Shown here one piece after another: positions 62,498 to 64,000 of a DNA stretch of 64,000 nucleotides. The number at the start of each line of letters is the position of its first letter. Within the stretch, counting starts at the first letter, position 1. The DNA comes from Ktedonobacteria bacterium brp13 (GTDB lineage Bacteria; Chloroflexota; Ktedonobacteria; Ktedonobacterales; Ktedonobacteraceae): contig AP024096.1 in assembly GCA_015099395.1 (NCBI GenBank), positions 1,612,001 through 1,676,000 on the forward strand. The letters are read 5' to 3'. The notes beneath the pieces were generated by a model that was not told where the DNA came from, ran no database searches, and worked only from the letters and a program-made list of their open reading frames with translations. Position numbers and translations under genes: made by a program.

Positions 62498-63364
62498 CTA
62501 GGCTTCCTCCTCACGATGCCGCTGGAAGGCCAGGCTCCCATAGGTTAGGAACAGCGCCACAATGGCGGTCAGGAGTAACACTGCGATATTGAGCAGCGCC
62601 AGTTGCATGGAAGTCTTAAAGTTCGGGTAGACGGTAGGCATGAGCGTTGTAAGGGGAAAGAACACCGGGTAGACATAGAGGCCACTCGGATTAAAAATGC
62701 TGGCACCGAACCCATACCGACCCAGACCTGTATTGAAGTACAACCAGAGCAGTGAAAAACCGACCTGGACAACGCGCAGCGGCAGGAAGCTCGCCAGCAA
62801 GAGCGTCAGACCCACAGCAGCAAGCGAGGAAGGGACAAAAACGAGCACAAAGGCTTGCATAAGCTTCAAGAGAAGCATTAGCGGCCAACCCAGCACGAGC
62901 GAAATCAGTGCGCAGAGCAGGTACACGAGCAAGGTTGGCACAAGGACCGCGACATAATTGCCAAGAAATTTACCCAGAACGTAGGGAGCATATCCTTGCG
63001 GCGTGGCACGTTGCAACTCGAACATGCCCAGGCTCCGATCCCGTCCCACACGATCAACCACGAGCAGGGCTACGACAAGACCAAAGAATATCGAACCATA
63101 CATGCCAGTGTCGTAGACCATGAGATTGTCTAAATCCTCAGGTGTGTAGTGTTGCCGCACATAGATCGAGTTTGGTGGAAGATGTAACAGGTAGGTCGCG
63201 GCCTGTATCGTCAGCAGCAATAGCAGACCGGTAGCGCAAGCAAAGGCTACCCAGAGACCCCAGCGCCGCCACTGCATCACGATCTCGGCCCGCATCGTGG
63301 CCCAGATCTGCCCAGATGCAGCAAACAAGCTGCGGCCAGGCACAAGACGAGGAATAGCTATCAT
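62498..63364 (-). CDS. ABC-2 transporter permease
   Basis: 288 residues from ATG 63364. After MIAIPRLVPGRSLFAASGQI come a first helix (LWVAFACATGLLLLLTIQAA), an extracytoplasmic loop with an HYTPEDLDNL segment, and five further helices (IFFGLVVALLVVDRVGRDRS, YVAVLVPTLLVYLLCALISLV and so on). The start overlaps the stop of the 33-residue frame upstream (ATGA), so translation is coupled. It is a partner of the permease at 61711-62496. Confidence 0.85.
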   Translation of the reverse strand: MIAIPRLVPGRSLFAASGQIWATMRAEIVMQWRRWGLWVAFACATGLLLLLTIQAATYLLHLPPNSIYVRQHYTPEDLDNLMVYDTGMYGSIFFGLVVALLVVDRVGRDRSLGMFELQRATPQGYAPYVLGKFLGNYVAVLVPTLLVYLLCALISLVLGWPLMLLLKLMQAFVLVFVPSSLAAVGLTLLLASFLPLRVVQVGFSLLWLYFNTGLGRYGFGASIFNPSGLYVYPVFFPLTTLMPTVYPNFKTSMQLALLNIAVLLLTAIVALFLTYGSLAFQRHREEEA

Positions 63365-63462
63365 TGACCTGGACGCTCCTTTTTCCCAAAAAGCACGAGA
63401 AAGAGAAAAACAATCAGAACCATAACTAGCGAGACAATTACAAGACGAGGAATAGCTATCAT
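63361..63462 (-). CDS. 33-residue single-span membrane peptide within the ABC operon
   Basis: ATG 63462 overlaps the stop of the upstream permease (ATGA), and its own stop overlaps the start of the next permease (ATGA). The product MIAIPRLVIVSLVMVLIVFL, FLVLFGKKERPGQ has one hydrophobic span. Its first eight residues are identical to those of the downstream permease and its C-terminus echoes that of the upstream protein (VLERKERFVR). It may be a real small subunit or a by-product of a short tandem duplication. Confidence 0.5.
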   Translation of the reverse strand: MIAIPRLVIVSLVMVLIVFLFLVLFGKKERPGQ

Positions 63463-64000
63463 CGAACGAAACGCTCCTTTCTTTCAAGAACAATGAAGGT
63501 CAGAAGAACAGCCAGGATAGCAACTACGAACAGCAGCGGCCCCTGATGCCAGAAACTCTCATATTGTTGCTGCCAGGGTGCTTCCGGGAGTGGTCGCGAG
63601 CCGCCAAACAGGATTGTTTGCACACTGTTTAGCAGGCGCAGTGCCCAGAGAAGGGCACAGACGAGCACAGCAGTACCTGAGTTCACCAGAATACTCAGGA
63701 GCAAGGCAATGGCGCTCAGGCAGCAGAGCGGAGCCAGCCAGTTCACCAGGAACCAGGCTGGTGTGACGACGCCATGCAGGGCCAGGAAAGGGAGCACCAG
63801 ACCGCAGTTGAGCAGCAGGTCGTAGCCAAAGACCAGGCAACAGCGTACACCCAACACCAGGCGGGGCGAGGTCCGAGTGACCAGCGCTATCTCGCGAGCT
63901 GGATCAACCCTCTGGCCGTAGAGAAAAGCCATGCCGAGCGCGGTGAGCAGCGCGGCCAGCAAAGCAGCCGGACCCGGCGTATCCTGCCACGGTCGAGGTA
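63459..64000 (-). CDS. ABC-2 transporter membrane protein, C-terminal part (continues beyond window)
   Basis: The frame is open to the window end; the start lies outside. Visible helices: LAALLTALGMAFLYGQRVDPA, CCLVFGYDLLLNCGLVLPFLAL, PLCCLSAIALLLSILVNSGTAVLVCALLWAL and GPLLFVVAILAVLLTFIVLE. EIALVTRTSPRLVLG, a cytosolic loop, is typical of ABC-2 permeases. It is the first visible gene of the leftward exporter operon, followed with an ATGA overlap by the small peptide. Confidence 0.8.
   Translation of the reverse strand, partial: PRPWQDTPGPAALLAALLTALGMAFLYGQRVDPAREIALVTRTSPRLVLGVRCCLVFGYDLLLNCGLVLPFLALHGVVTPAWFLVNWLAPLCCLSAIALLLSILVNSGTAVLVCALLWALRLLNSVQTILFGGSRPLPEAPWQQQYESFWHQGPLLFVVAILAVLLTFIVLERKERFVR

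Overview
The window reads as a piece of chromosome (or large replicon) from a heterotrophic, mobile-element-rich bacterium. A member of the Ktedonobacteria (Chloroflexota) fits best. That is an inference from the mid-50s-looking GC, dense and varied insertion sequences, several group II introns, STAND-ATPase/TPR proteins, NarL/OmpR-type two-component systems and ABC-2 transporters. No rRNA, tRNA or CRISPR array was recognised. Many genes are broken, so this is an accessory or decaying region.

Layout. 1-4.2 kb: the end of a MacB/LolD-type ABC ATPase, a palindromic element, a methyltransferase scrap, an unusual histidine kinase-response regulator fusion, and a Tat-type lipoprotein cut by an IS630 element. 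4.1-12.7 kb: the IS630 element, whose transposase gene holds a group II intron; that intron's reverse transcriptase (RT) gene holds a second intron, and the second intron's RT gene holds a third. All three splice junctions restore the reading frame exactly (intron A 4654-12061, B 6170-11034, C 7598-10049). 12.7-19.5 kb: a HIT-family protein fused in frame, through an IS630 end, to a truncated glycosyltransferase; a glycosyltransferase broken at a C9 tract; a NUDIX scrap; and two IS elements, one of them an ISAs1 copy with a 10-bp target duplication. 19.5-27.5 kb: a PHP-domain phosphoesterase, a membrane protein, a P-loop ATPase whose Walker A glycine is changed, then a two-gene NLR-like module: a small protein and a STAND/NB-ARC protein with 15 TPR units that share an N-terminal QNAGxDIxN motif.

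27.5-41 kb: IS1182, a metabolic cluster (acetamidase/formamidase, AraC regulator, F420/FMN-type split-barrel protein, aldo/keto reductase) mixed with gene stumps, a 2.4-kb IS of uncertain family, and an ISL3 element. 41-53 kb: a 1.9-kb inverted-repeat-bounded segment carrying a SAM methyltransferase and an AraC stump, an ABC ATPase beheaded by a MITE, two plasmid-like DNA-binding proteins, an intact histidine kinase beside a response regulator with an internal deletion, Tn3/resolvase remnants, and a methyltransferase broken at a G8 tract. 53-64 kb: an ArsR/SRPBCC pair, a broken IS1182 transposase interrupted by an ORF-less group II intron, an IS66 element, a second almost identical intron in inverted orientation, a D-Ala-D-Ala ligase stump, small envelope proteins, a cluster of inverted-repeat elements, and a leftward ABC-2 transporter operon running off the end.

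The most notable system is the three-level nested intron, in which each inner intron sits at the catalytic YADD region of the RT that surrounds it, so each outer RT can be made only after inner splicing. Next are the paired-motif NLR module, the inverted intron pair around IS66, and at least eight distinct small inverted-repeat elements.
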